From an uncultured Lachnospiraceae bacterium (GTDB taxonomy: Bacteria; Bacillota; Clostridia; Lachnospirales; Lachnospiraceae): a stretch of DNA of 27,499 nucleotides. The DNA lies in NCBI GenBank assembly GCA_947565255.1, contig CANOFI010000004.1:1-27499 (forward strand). Reading direction: 5' to 3'. Made by a program: the position numbers and the translations under genes. Of this stretch, positions 15,443-24,000 are shown piece by piece; position 1 is the stretch's first letter, and every line of letters starts with the position of its first letter. Below the pieces are notes generated by a model. The model saw only the letters and a list, made by a program, of their open reading frames with translations, had not been told where the DNA came from and searched no databases.

Positions 15443-16289
15443 AGTTTATATTCGCAAACAGAGCCGCAATTTCATCTGGTGTCAATTCTTTATTGGGATC
15501 ATCCCCCAGCACTCCGTCCAGCAAATCCTCCAGGCCGGATCCATCCTCCTCCGGCATAAGATTGTCCGATGTAAAATCCGCTTCCTCCGGCTCTGCAACA
15601 GCTTCTTCCGGCTGTATAACATTATTGGGCTCCGAAATCCCCTCCGGCATGACAATCTCATTTTCCGCTGCTGCAAAACCAACCTCCGGCACAGCCGTCT
15701 CATTTTCCCCTGCTGCAAAACCAACCTCAGGCACAGCTGTCTCATTTTCCCCTGCTGCAAAATCAACCTCCGGCACAGCCGTCTCATTTTCTGCCACCGC
15801 AAAATCAGTCTCCGGCACAGTTGTCTCATTTTCCGCCACAAAATCAGCCTCCGGCACAGCAACCTTATTTTCTGCCGCCACAGAACCAATCGCCGCCTCC
15901 TGTAATATCGCGCGGATTTGTTCCTTCTCCCCGGCAGAGAGCGAGCTCATTTTATCTAAAACTGCCTTCGTTCCAAGCAGCTGATTTTTTTGAATTTCCT
16001 TCATCTGCTTATACAGCAATGCATAAATCTGCTTGTCATTCCCGGCTGAATCTGCGGATTGTCCCTCCGTCTGAGATGAGGCTGTTCCTGTAACAGACCT
16101 GACACAATTAAAAATATTAATTGCCAGCAGACAGCTTACCAAAATCATGAGAACACCAAATATCACTACAAGCATCCACGACTGTCCATAGAAAAATAAC
16201 AGCCAGTTTTCTACAATGGAAAAAACTCCAAGAATCACAATATTTAAAAGAATCTGAATCAAATCTCCGTTTCTTTTGTTTTTTTTCAT
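15441..16289 (-). CDS. Membrane-anchored protein with 14-residue tandem repeats
   Basis: A 282-residue protein of unknown function. A basic start (MKKNKRNGD) is followed by two hydrophobic segments (about 10-34 and 37-62), so the long remainder faces one side of the membrane, most simply the cytoplasm. Residues about 85-135 are predicted helical (KQMKEIQKNQLLGTKAVLDK). Then come six copies of a 14-residue unit, consensus ENETAVPEVGFAAG, encoded by 42-base DNA repeats. The acidic end finishes ELTPDEIAALFANIN, reminiscent of the short DEI-x-AL motif at the start of FliM/FliY proteins and possibly a docking peptide. AAGGCG precedes the ATG. It lies 43 bases after the TPR/AAA+ gene and is likely cotranscribed and perhaps its membrane partner (inference). 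Confidence 0.7.
   Translation of the reverse strand: MKKNKRNGDLIQILLNIVILGVFSIVENWLLFFYGQSWMLVVIFGVLMILVSCLLAINIFNCVRSVTGTASSQTEGQSADSAGNDKQIYALLYKQMKEIQKNQLLGTKAVLDKMSSLSAGEKEQIRAILQEAAIGSVAAENKVAVPEADFVAENETTVPETDFAVAENETAVPEVDFAAGENETAVPEVGFAAGENETAVPEVGFAAAENEIVMPEGISEPNNVIQPEEAVAEPEEADFTSDNLMPEEDGSGLEDLLDGVLGDDPNKELTPDEIAALFANIN
15657..15880 (-). repeat. 42-bp in-frame tandem repeat array
   Basis: CTCATTTTCC recurs at 15657, 15699, 15741, 15783 and 15825, each 42 bases apart. A degenerate copy begins near 15864 after a shortened unit. The most similar neighbouring units differ at only a few bases. All units keep the reading frame of the membrane protein. Such arrays often change copy number by slippage. 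Confidence 0.9.
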
Positions 16290-16332
16290 ACGCCTTACCC
16301 CTTACATGATTATTCTTGTCACCCAATGTTTC

Positions 16333-19300
16333 CTACTCAAAGTCACTCTCAAGTAATATTGTATCATCCGTTTTTTTACTAAAAAGCTTTCCAAATAATT
16401 TTCTGCTTCTTCGGTCCGCACGTTCCATAGCCTCATCCATAATGTTTTTCACATCCTCCAGATTAACCGCATGCTGGTCCGTCTGGAACAGCTCTATCAC
16501 ACTGTGAAGCGCCAGAATTGCCATACCGTCAAACACATATCCGTTCACCTGGGCATAGGTCTTCGCAAATTCCGCCAGCTCATTGTTATTATATACCGGC
16601 AAATCGATACACATCTGAATATCATTTAAAAAGCTGGTTGTTGACCGAAGCAATTTAAAAATCGCAGACCTGGTATCTACAAGAATCATCTGCACATAAT
16701 AACGGTTGCTGTAAAGTGCTTCTTCAATCGCATAAACCGTAGTCGGCTTCAGACTGCCTGCCTGTTCAATAATTAAAACGCCTCCATTGACTTTATCAAA
16801 AATTTCTGTTACTTTTTTTTGATTCAGCAAAGTCGCCTTAATCTTTGCAATTGTCTCAATTTTATCATCCTTGTGCACCTGGGCTGCCTTGATAATGCGC
16901 ATGGCTATGGAGGTTCTGCCGCTGCCCTCCCCGCCTGTGACAATCATGTGCTCCGGTGCATACTCGGTACGCTTTACAATATCTGTTATGGTTGGCCGAA
17001 TCGCCTTAATGGCCAGAAAATATGCAAGAATCTCCTTCTGCTCTTCGCTTAGCCCATCATCAATCTCTTCTTTCAGCCCGCCATATGGAATTTCCTCTTC
17101 CTCATCTTCCAAAGCTGTCTCTGTATTTTTTGCAAACTCCGGTACCAATTCTACCGAAACTTCCTCTTCTTCATACGGATTCCCGTCCTCGTCTGTCAGC
17201 GCCGCTTCTAAAATTGCCTCTACATCCTCTGTTACCTCTTCACTTTCTGCTTCCCTTTCCGGCTCTGCAAAAAGCGTTTCCCCATCTTGCGGAGCACCGT
17301 CGAACACGCCCTGCAGAGCCATCTGTTCCTGCAAATAACGGTTTTGCGTGTCACCGGCTTCTTCTGCTGGTTCTTCTTCAGGCTCCCATGCTAATTCCTC
17401 TGTTCCCTCCGGCAAATCCTTTTCAATCTCATCCTCCATTACATCAACCGGGTCTTTCGTTGCTTCTTCCGCAAGCCCTTCCATCTTTTCCAGTTCTATC
17501 ACAGCTTCCGCACAGGCAGCCTCTATCGCGGATGCCGCCTCCTTGCTGTCTTCTGCTGCTTCGACAACTCCCTGGGTAAGGGGCAGGGTCATCTGTACCT
17601 TTTCCAAAGACTTGGCAAGAACGGACATTTTTTCTTCGCCGTCCTTAATTGCACCAATTTTGGGAATTACATCCTTTAATAATCCCATAATCTCTGTCAT
17701 GATGCCCCGGGTTTCCTCCAGCGCCCGTCTTCTCGCTTCCTCCAGCGCACGCTTCTCTTTGTCATTTTCACTGAGCAGTTTTTGCTTTTCCCACTCCCTT
17801 AATACATCTTCCATATTCAACTGGCCTGCAATCTGTTCCTCTTCGGGACTTTCTTCCGGCATTAACAGACTTAACTGCCCGTCATCTTCCCTAGTCAGGA
17901 TATTCTCTATCGGTGTATGCTGCTCCTCCTCTGTCACCTTTAGCCTTATCGCAGGCTCTGCAATTGGTTTGGGACGCGCTTCAGCCATAGAAACCGTCGC
18001 ATCCTCCGCCGGCAAAAGCGTATCCGGCAGCTGTATATGAATCGAATTATCCGAAACAACAGACTCGATATCTTTCCCCTGTTCCAGCTTTTCTGCCTGC
18101 TTCTTTGCAACACGGTTTAACATACTGCCGCGCACGGCCTTAAAACGCATCGTCTCCGTCAGCTCCGGAATATTACTCCGCTCCACCATTTTTTTGACAT
18201 TTTCCAGCGTGGAATCCACCGTCTCCTTTTCGGTAGCGTCCATCAGCTGCTGAATGCTTTTCGCCAGCTCCTTCTGCAAATTAAGCGTGTCATACTTCGC
18301 CGCATAGGACAACGGAATCGTCGGTTCCTGCAAAGATGCACCTGTCTGTTCTTCCTCATAGAATTCCTCTTCATAGGGCTCCTCTTCCTCAAACAGGTCA
18401 TCATCCTCCATCGTATTCCGAAAGAAACGGAACCGTTTATTTTCCCTGGTCGGTTGCCCGTCTTCCTCGTCTAAATCCTCATATTCCTCTGCCTCGTCCT
18501 CGTCGCCGTAAATATATTCATACTCCTCTTCCTCTTCAGCCGCCGGCTCCGCCAGCCTTGCATTCAGGGGATCCGAATCATCCTCTTCCTCATCCTCCAT
18601 CACAATTTTTTCATACTGGCCTGTAAGCCCTCTTGTGACCATTCTCTCTTCCCGGCTATCTTCATCGTCATCGTCTTCATAGTCGTCATTAAAGTCATCA
18701 TCCAACTCATCATCTTCCATGGTAAATTTGGACAGCATTTTCCCAAGCAGCCCCTTTGGCTTTTCCTCCGGCTCATCCTCCGTATCCGCTGCAGGCTCGG
18801 AGGCAGGCAGATTCAGTCCCTTTGCACGCCGGTCCAGTGGCTTAAATTCCAGTGCTTTTTCTTCAGGCTCTTCTGCCTGCAGGTCTGACGGCTCAAATTG
18901 CGGTGCCTCTTCTTCAGTCCCTTCTGTCTGCAGGTCTGACGGCTCAAATTGCAACGCCCTATTTTCAAACATTTGTTCCCTTTTTGAATCAGCTGCTGCA
19001 TCCTGTAATTGTCCGGCCCTTTCTGTCCGAACGGCTGACAGCTCCTCTTTCTGAATCGGAATCTTCATTTCCTCCACACCACCCGGCAGATTAAATGCAT
19101 ATTCCGGTGCATCCTTCTTTACAACATTCCCCTTCGGCAAAATAGAGAATCCTTTTTCAATCCCCGTGTCTGCCTGCATTTTTGTCATTTTAATTATGGC
19201 ATCTGCCACAGTTCCTTCCGCTGGTTTTCCCAGTATACTGCCCACCGTTTTCCCAATCAGCTGTTCCCCTGACTCTTCGGCTTCCCATACCGGGTCCGGC

Positions 19301-20172
19301 TGGTCCGGCACTATACTGATATCCGGTACGGCATCTGCCTGGGGCTGGGACAGCGCTGCTTCCTTTTCACCGTAAACCGGCCAGTCCGCGGCAGCCTCTG
19401 TTTCCGGCTCTGCCAGCATCTTTGTGGCCTGCGGCGACTGCAAATTCTGTACCGGCTGCTCATATTGCAATATGGTTTTTCTTTCCTCCTGCATGTCCGG
19501 TTCCGGTTCTTCGCTCCACTCCTCTTTTACCGGTTCTTCAGCCAGCGTTTCCTTTCCGTATCTGCCCCGCTTCTGCAGCTTCTTTTCCTGCAGCGGCGTA
19601 AGCGGCGCATATATTTTTTTCAGCTCTAAGGCCTGTAAGACGCGGGGACCCTTATTAAACCACAAATCAATTTCATTGCAGTTTTCCACACATTTCTCCC
19701 CATCACCGGCCTGATGGTACAGACGTGCCAGTTCCAGAATCCATTCTTCCTCATAATCTCTTGTCTTAAATTCCTCCAAAATGGCTATCAGCGTCTGCAG
19801 CTTCGCACCTCTGCCCTTGTAAAGTTTATATTTCAAAATCAAAGCATTGCTGTCATTCGGAGCCATCTGTACATATTCATGATAAAAATCGGTCGCCTCC
19901 TGGTAATCTTTCAGGGCAATCGACAATTCCACCAGACGATATACAATCATTTTTCCGTTTGGAGAACGGTTATACGCCAGCAGCAGAACATCCTTACTTT
20001 CATCATATTTCCCAACCTGCTCATAAATTTCGCTGACCGTACAAAGCATCTGTATATTTTTTACCCTCTCCCACCGTATTTCATCCGCAATCCGTACAGC
20101 GGCGGGATACTGTTTTTTGCCTGCCAGCCTGATAATCTCTTCTGCTTTTATTTTGTATTCATACTTGTCCAC
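16333..20172 (-). CDS. Large TPR-repeat protein with acidic linker and degenerate AAA+ ATPase domain
   Basis: About 1279 residues, with no signal peptide or membrane segment. Roughly residues 1-190 are TPR-like helical pairs (AVRIADEIRWERVKNI, SEIYEQVGKYDESKDVLLLAY, YHEYVQMAPNDSNALILKYK). A long low-complexity acidic region follows, very rich in Glu and Asp near 490-620, then coiled-coil segments. The last ~230 residues resemble an AAA+ module of the CbxX/CfxQ type. The P-loop reads VTGGEGSGRTSIA, with Arg where Lys is normal (AGA codon near 16920), and the Walker B region reads GGVLIIEQAGSL, with Glu in place of Asp. Nucleotide use may therefore be altered or lost. Of two in-frame GTG codons, 20172 is better spaced from AGAGG (20181-20185) than 20181. 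It heads a unit with the membrane protein and exonuclease genes. The function is unknown; a scaffold role is plausible. Confidence 0.75.
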   Translation of the reverse strand: MDKYEYKIKAEEIIRLAGKKQYPAAVRIADEIRWERVKNIQMLCTVSEIYEQVGKYDESKDVLLLAYNRSPNGKMIVYRLVELSIALKDYQEATDFYHEYVQMAPNDSNALILKYKLYKGRGAKLQTLIAILEEFKTRDYEEEWILELARLYHQAGDGEKCVENCNEIDLWFNKGPRVLQALELKKIYAPLTPLQEKKLQKRGRYGKETLAEEPVKEEWSEEPEPDMQEERKTILQYEQPVQNLQSPQATKMLAEPETEAAADWPVYGEKEAALSQPQADAVPDISIVPDQPDPVWEAEESGEQLIGKTVGSILGKPAEGTVADAIIKMTKMQADTGIEKGFSILPKGNVVKKDAPEYAFNLPGGVEEMKIPIQKEELSAVRTERAGQLQDAAADSKREQMFENRALQFEPSDLQTEGTEEEAPQFEPSDLQAEEPEEKALEFKPLDRRAKGLNLPASEPAADTEDEPEEKPKGLLGKMLSKFTMEDDELDDDFNDDYEDDDDEDSREERMVTRGLTGQYEKIVMEDEEEDDSDPLNARLAEPAAEEEEEYEYIYGDEDEAEEYEDLDEEDGQPTRENKRFRFFRNTMEDDDLFEEEEPYEEEFYEEEQTGASLQEPTIPLSYAAKYDTLNLQKELAKSIQQLMDATEKETVDSTLENVKKMVERSNIPELTETMRFKAVRGSMLNRVAKKQAEKLEQGKDIESVVSDNSIHIQLPDTLLPAEDATVSMAEARPKPIAEPAIRLKVTEEEQHTPIENILTREDDGQLSLLMPEESPEEEQIAGQLNMEDVLREWEKQKLLSENDKEKRALEEARRRALEETRGIMTEIMGLLKDVIPKIGAIKDGEEKMSVLAKSLEKVQMTLPLTQGVVEAAEDSKEAASAIEAACAEAVIELEKMEGLAEEATKDPVDVMEDEIEKDLPEGTEELAWEPEEEPAEEAGDTQNRYLQEQMALQGVFDGAPQDGETLFAEPEREAESEEVTEDVEAILEAALTDEDGNPYEEEEVSVELVPEFAKNTETALEDEEEEIPYGGLKEEIDDGLSEEQKEILAYFLAIKAIRPTITDIVKRTEYAPEHMIVTGGEGSGRTSIAMRIIKAAQVHKDDKIETIAKIKATLLNQKKVTEIFDKVNGGVLIIEQAGSLKPTTVYAIEEALYSNRYYVQMILVDTRSAIFKLLRSTTSFLNDIQMCIDLPVYNNNELAEFAKTYAQVNGYVFDGMAILALHSVIELFQTDQHAVNLEDVKNIMDEAMERADRRSRKLFGKLFSKKTDDTILLESDFE
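18860..18951 (-). repeat. 51-bp-period duplication in the TPR/AAA+ gene
   Basis: Two copies of about 41 bases (18860-18900 and 18911-18951) are identical over the last 24 bases except for alignment edges and lie 51 bases (17 codons) apart. They encode repeated QFEPSDLQ-type units in the linker, and a third, weaker unit (FKPLDRRAKG) follows. Confidence 0.8.
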
Positions 20173-20247
20173 AAAATTCACCTCTGCTGATTTTCTATAA
20201 CGGTCATTCCTGCTTCTATTTCCTGTAAGATAAAAAACGCTATTTTA

Positions 20248-20276
20248 AGTGTAACACACCCTTACCATAATGTCAA
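20248..20276 (-). promoter_or_regulatory. Promoter of the TPR/AAA+ gene
   Basis: Minus-strand TTGACA (20271-20276) and TACACT (20248-20253) are 17 bases apart, about 70 bases before the start codon. Confidence 0.65.
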
Positions 20277-20297
20277 AACAGTTAACAAAAAAAACAT

Positions 20298-20329
20298 AAA
20301 AAAGAACTTCCAGCCGGAAGTTCTTTTTT
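20298..20329. terminator. Rho-independent terminator, symmetric
   Basis: AAAAAAGAACTTCC (20298-20311), a 4-base loop and the perfect complement at 20316-20329 form a hairpin with A/T runs on both sides, so it can act in both directions. It lies immediately upstream of the TPR/AAA+ promoter and about 680 bases beyond the end of jetC. It best fits the end of the short transcript starting near 20849. A small extra hairpin (CCGC and GCGG, about 20336-20349) precedes it on the minus strand. Confidence 0.85.
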
Positions 20330-20395
20330 TATAAAACCGCTCTTGTGCGGAATTGTTATTCAATTATAAAACTTTATTATCTGTCAGAAGCATTT

Positions 20396-20801
20396 TTATC
20401 GTATCAACCTGCTGCCTGTCTCATAAAATATATTCAAATCTTTCATTAAAAATAAATCTCTTGCATATACCTTCGCCATACACCAGTTCACTGCTGCACG
20501 TTTGAATTCTATACAATTTTTTCCAGATTCTCCTATTGAAGTATATGCCTTCAATATTCATAATTCTCTCATGAGTCTAACCTGACTGTCTTTGAAATTC
20601 ATGACTAACAAGTTCGAAACCTGATGTTGATCTGTCCGTTTTCATTCTGACACTTCATATTATCATGCTGGACTTTTTCTCTATAAATAAAGGCTTATCT
20701 TGCAGGTATGGATTCCTCTCTTGCCAGTGCTTCCATGAATTCCTAATTCTTCCATATCCATTGGAATCACTTCCTTTCTTATCACAAGCCGCTCTCTCCA
20801 T
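20396..20801 (-). pseudogene. Possible decayed gene or noncoding transcript downstream of jetC
   Basis: No intact gene over 50 codons is present, yet protein-like open segments occur in different frames. An ATG at 20801 with GAAGGG 5 bases upstream gives 48 codons (start MERAACDKKG, middle WKHWQERNPYLQDKPLFIEK), ending at 20655. A second frame is open for 53 codons from 20557 to the stop at 20396 and reads, in part, KAYTSIGESGKNCIEFKRAA and AKVYARDLFLMKDLNIFYE. A 26-codon frame starts at an ATG near 20750 with a GGAAG site. The pattern suggests a small gene broken by frameshifts and stops, or an RNA whose short frames are incidental. I do not recognise a family. It is bounded by a consensus promoter (20856-20884) and a terminator (20298-20329). 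Confidence 0.35.
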
Positions 20802-20855
20802 TAACGCCCTTCAGGGGGAATTCACTGAATCAAGTGCTCTTCCTTTTATATGTTT

Positions 20856-20884
20856 ATAATATCACACACTTTTGGATTTGTCAA
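20856..20884 (-). promoter_or_regulatory. Strong promoter downstream of jetC
   Basis: Minus-strand TTGACA (20879-20884), a 17-base spacer and TATTAT (20856-20861) give 11 of 12 consensus matches, in an AT-rich setting. Transcription would start near 20849 and run to the terminator at 20298-20329, about 550 bases, through the decayed-looking region. This is the best sigma-A match seen in the window. Confidence 0.75.
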
Positions 20885-20974
20885 CTACTTTTTTAAATTT
20901 TTTTATTATTTTTTTGAATAAACTATTTTTATTGTATATATTTTTCGAAATGTTTGAAAACTTAATACAATTCC

Positions 20975-20989
20975 TGCAGTCAAACTGCA
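20975..20989 (-). other. Small hairpin just after jetC
   Basis: TGCAGT (20975-20980) and ACTGCA (20984-20989) form a 6-bp stem with a 3-base loop 22 bases past the jetC stop. No T-run follows directly, so it is a weak terminator at best. The surrounding 20890-21010 is very AT-rich and has no gene. Confidence 0.35.
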
Positions 20990-21010
20990 TGTCTGAAAAA
21001 CCTGTCAGTT

Positions 21011-24000
21011 CTATTCTTCCTCTCCGGACGGCTCTTCATCCAGCTGCAATATCCCCTGTTCATACTCGATTTCCTTATATTCAATCTGCCCGGTCTGCAC
21101 CTGGCTGCGGTAATCCACAACAACCGTCTGCTGTCTTCCGCCAGCCAGCTTCTGTCCAAGAATGTAATTCACTGCAAACCGTCCGGTAATCGCCGGCGTT
21201 GCTCCGCGGGCCGGTACAATCAGCTGCACATGATTTGCCCGCAGCAGCTGGAAAATTGGCTCCCATATATATATGTCCTTTGCCGCCCCGAACGGATTAT
21301 CCAGAAAAATTACCTTTTTCAGAACAGACGCGTCGGCTTTTTTCGCATTCATGCTGGAAATGTAATGGATGACAGCCACTAAAAACTGGATGTAAATCCC
21401 CTGGGACTGGCCGGTACTCCCCACTGCCTCTTCATATTTCAGGTAACGGCTCTGCTCCTTCATCCGCTCCCGTTTATACAGCTGCAGCCGGATCCGGTCC
21501 ATATCTTTTACAATGACAGAGAACAGACGTTTCCAGGCCAGTCTGCTCCGGATAAATTTTAGCCGCTCGGCAGTGCTGTGAAATGAATCTGCCTGCTCCA
21601 CAATCTCATCAATGTAGCGCGAGATTCTTTCTTTATACTGCTCCTCTCTGACATATGGAATCTGCAGCGTAATCATATGCACCGGTTTGTCGTCCAGGCG
21701 GATTACGGAAAGACCCGGCAGCCGCTCAAGCGCCTCCTTTATTGTGCTGCACGTCTGAAGACACCGGTTTTCAAAATTTTCTTTGATGACTTCCATATTT
21801 TCGATGCCTCTGACGATGCGCTCTTTTTCCAGAAGAATACATTCCATTGTTTTTGACAGCTTCTGTATCTGCATATCTACATCCTGCAGCGTGCCCGGAC
21901 GCGCAAGACTCCTTTCAATCTCCTGCGCCAGATCATAGGCTCCCAGCATTTTCAGGGTATCCTGCAGCCTGGCCTTATCCTTCTCAAACTCCTCCCGGCG
22001 GCTTTGTTCTTCCTTTGCCATGCGTTCGTATTTCTTTCTCACCGACTTATAGGTATCATATAAAGACACGCCCGTCAGCAAAGCCCCCTCATAACGCTGT
22101 GCCGGAATCTCAAAATTCTGCACCATCCGTTCCAGCTCTTCCATCATGGATTCTAATCTGCTGCAGAGCTTTTCCAGCTCCTTCTGCTCCTTCTGAAAAT
22201 CTGCACTCTGTCCGGAAAGCGTTTCCAGGCGTTCCTTCGTCTCCCGTACATAGATATCCCATTGTCCGGGCTCCAGCTCCAATGGCTCATAGGCGCCGTA
22301 TTTTTCTTCGTAAGCCGATTTGCCATAGCGGACGCTTCCTTCCTGCCTGTCCAGCTTCGTCTGCGCATCCGCCATCTCTTTTACACTGTTTGCAAGGACG
22401 TCCTGTTCCCTCTCCAGAGCCCCCTTCTGCCGCATGAGCTGTTCTAACGGCGTCCTGACAAGCCTGTGCTCCTCATTTAATTTTTCGAGCGCTTCTATTT
22501 CAAATCCTTTGTACCGGATGGATTCCAGACATTTTTTCATTGCAGTTTCATGTACTGCTATCAATTGTTTTTTATCTGATACATCCGCATGCTCCTGTTC
22601 ATAAATGAGCCGTCTTCCCTCAAACAGACTTTCTAACTCCTCCGCTGTAATTTCCAGCACAGGGAATTTGCCGTCCTCTTTGTAATATCTGGCATACCGC
22701 TTCCAGTCCTCCTCTGCCTTTTGCAAAGCCTGCTCCACATTGCGCGCCGCCTGCTCGCTCTTTGCCTGGCTGTGACGAAGCTCTTTCAGCTGCTTCAGAC
22801 ATTTGTTTTCCACATTCCGGGCTTCCTCCTTACCCCTGCGGCATGCCTGTAATTCCTTTTCCTTCTGCACAAGTTGCTGATACAGCTGTTCCATCTTCGC
22901 CAGATTTTCACAAGTCTGCTGGTTTTTCCGGTATATCTCCTCTTTTTCCTTGCACAGCGCTTCCAGCGCCTTAATTTGCTCCTTTAACTCTTTTTCCTGC
23001 TTTTCTTTTTCCTTCTGTACGGTTTGCCGGCTTTTCAGAATGCCGAGCGTTTTCCTGTAGCTCTCCCGAATCGTCTGCAGCGCTTCTTCCTCCTGTAAAA
23101 CAGTGTAAAGAAATGCCATATCTTCTTTCAGTACCTGTTCATTTTCCTGCAGCCGGGCAAGCTCCTCTTCCATTTTCCGGAGCTTTGTCCTTTTTACTTC
23201 GAACAAATGTTCTATTTTTTCTTTGTCATAAAAAATGCCATTGTCCTGCAATGCAAACACGGTTCTCTGCTCTGCCCATTCGTCTGCCGGACGCGCAAGC
23301 AGTGACTGCTCCACAAACAGAATAAACTCCCCCTCCGGGCTCATTTTTTGCAGCCCCCTGTCCACAGAAAGGTCGACAAAATTTTCAAAGATGACTACAG
23401 AGTATGGCAGAAAAGGCATTTTTTCCAGCAACGCTTCCCTTTCCTCCGGCTCAAAACGCATCACATACTCACAGCCGGCGCAGGCTTTTTCATCAAAATG
23501 TCTGTTTACATAGGCAACCAGCTTCTGCACGGCTTCCCTGGGACGCATGGGAACCGGCACCTCTTCCAGCGCAAGCTCTTCTTTTCGCTGTTCTATCCCT
23601 TCCCGCAGGGCAGCCGTCTTTGCTCCGATGCCTTTGTATGCCTCCAGGGTGCGCTCCAGCAACGCTTTTGCACCCTTTGCCCCATAAATCTCCTCCAGTT
23701 GGTCCAGCTTTTTTTGTCCGTCCTCCAGCTTTTTAAGACGCTGCCTTGCGTGTTCATGCTCCTTCTGCACTGCAGTAAAATGCTCCTTTTGCTGTTCTGA
23801 CTCCCAGGACATTTTCTCTATGGCAGTCTCAGCCTTCTGCCGCTGCTGCCGGATTTGCTCTAACTCTGCCGCTGCTTCCTCCTGCTCTTTTGTTTTTTTG
23901 TCAAGCTGCTCTTTGCTGTTTTCCAGCAGCACCAGCTGCGTCTGACCGGAACCTGTTTTTTTGCGCAGCTTTTCCAGCTGCTCTTCCAGCTCCTGCACGG

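Noticed and set aside
15657..15880. Evenly spaced repeats that might suggest a CRISPR array
   Set aside because: The whole 42-bp unit is repeated with no unique spacers, and every unit keeps the reading frame of a membrane protein.
16871..19094. Several open frames on the plus strand rich in Ser, Pro and Leu
   Set aside because: They are complements of the Glu/Asp-rich coding sequence of the TPR/AAA+ gene and have no ribosome sites or family resemblance.
20298..20329. Terminator of the jet operon itself
   Set aside because: It is about 680 bases beyond the jetC stop and a consensus promoter lies between them, so it more directly serves the intervening unit, although read-through from jetC is possible.
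20665..20859. A 64-codon plus-strand frame downstream of jetC
   Set aside because: It lies antisense to the strong promoter-driven unit, has no convincing ribosome site, and its product looks random.
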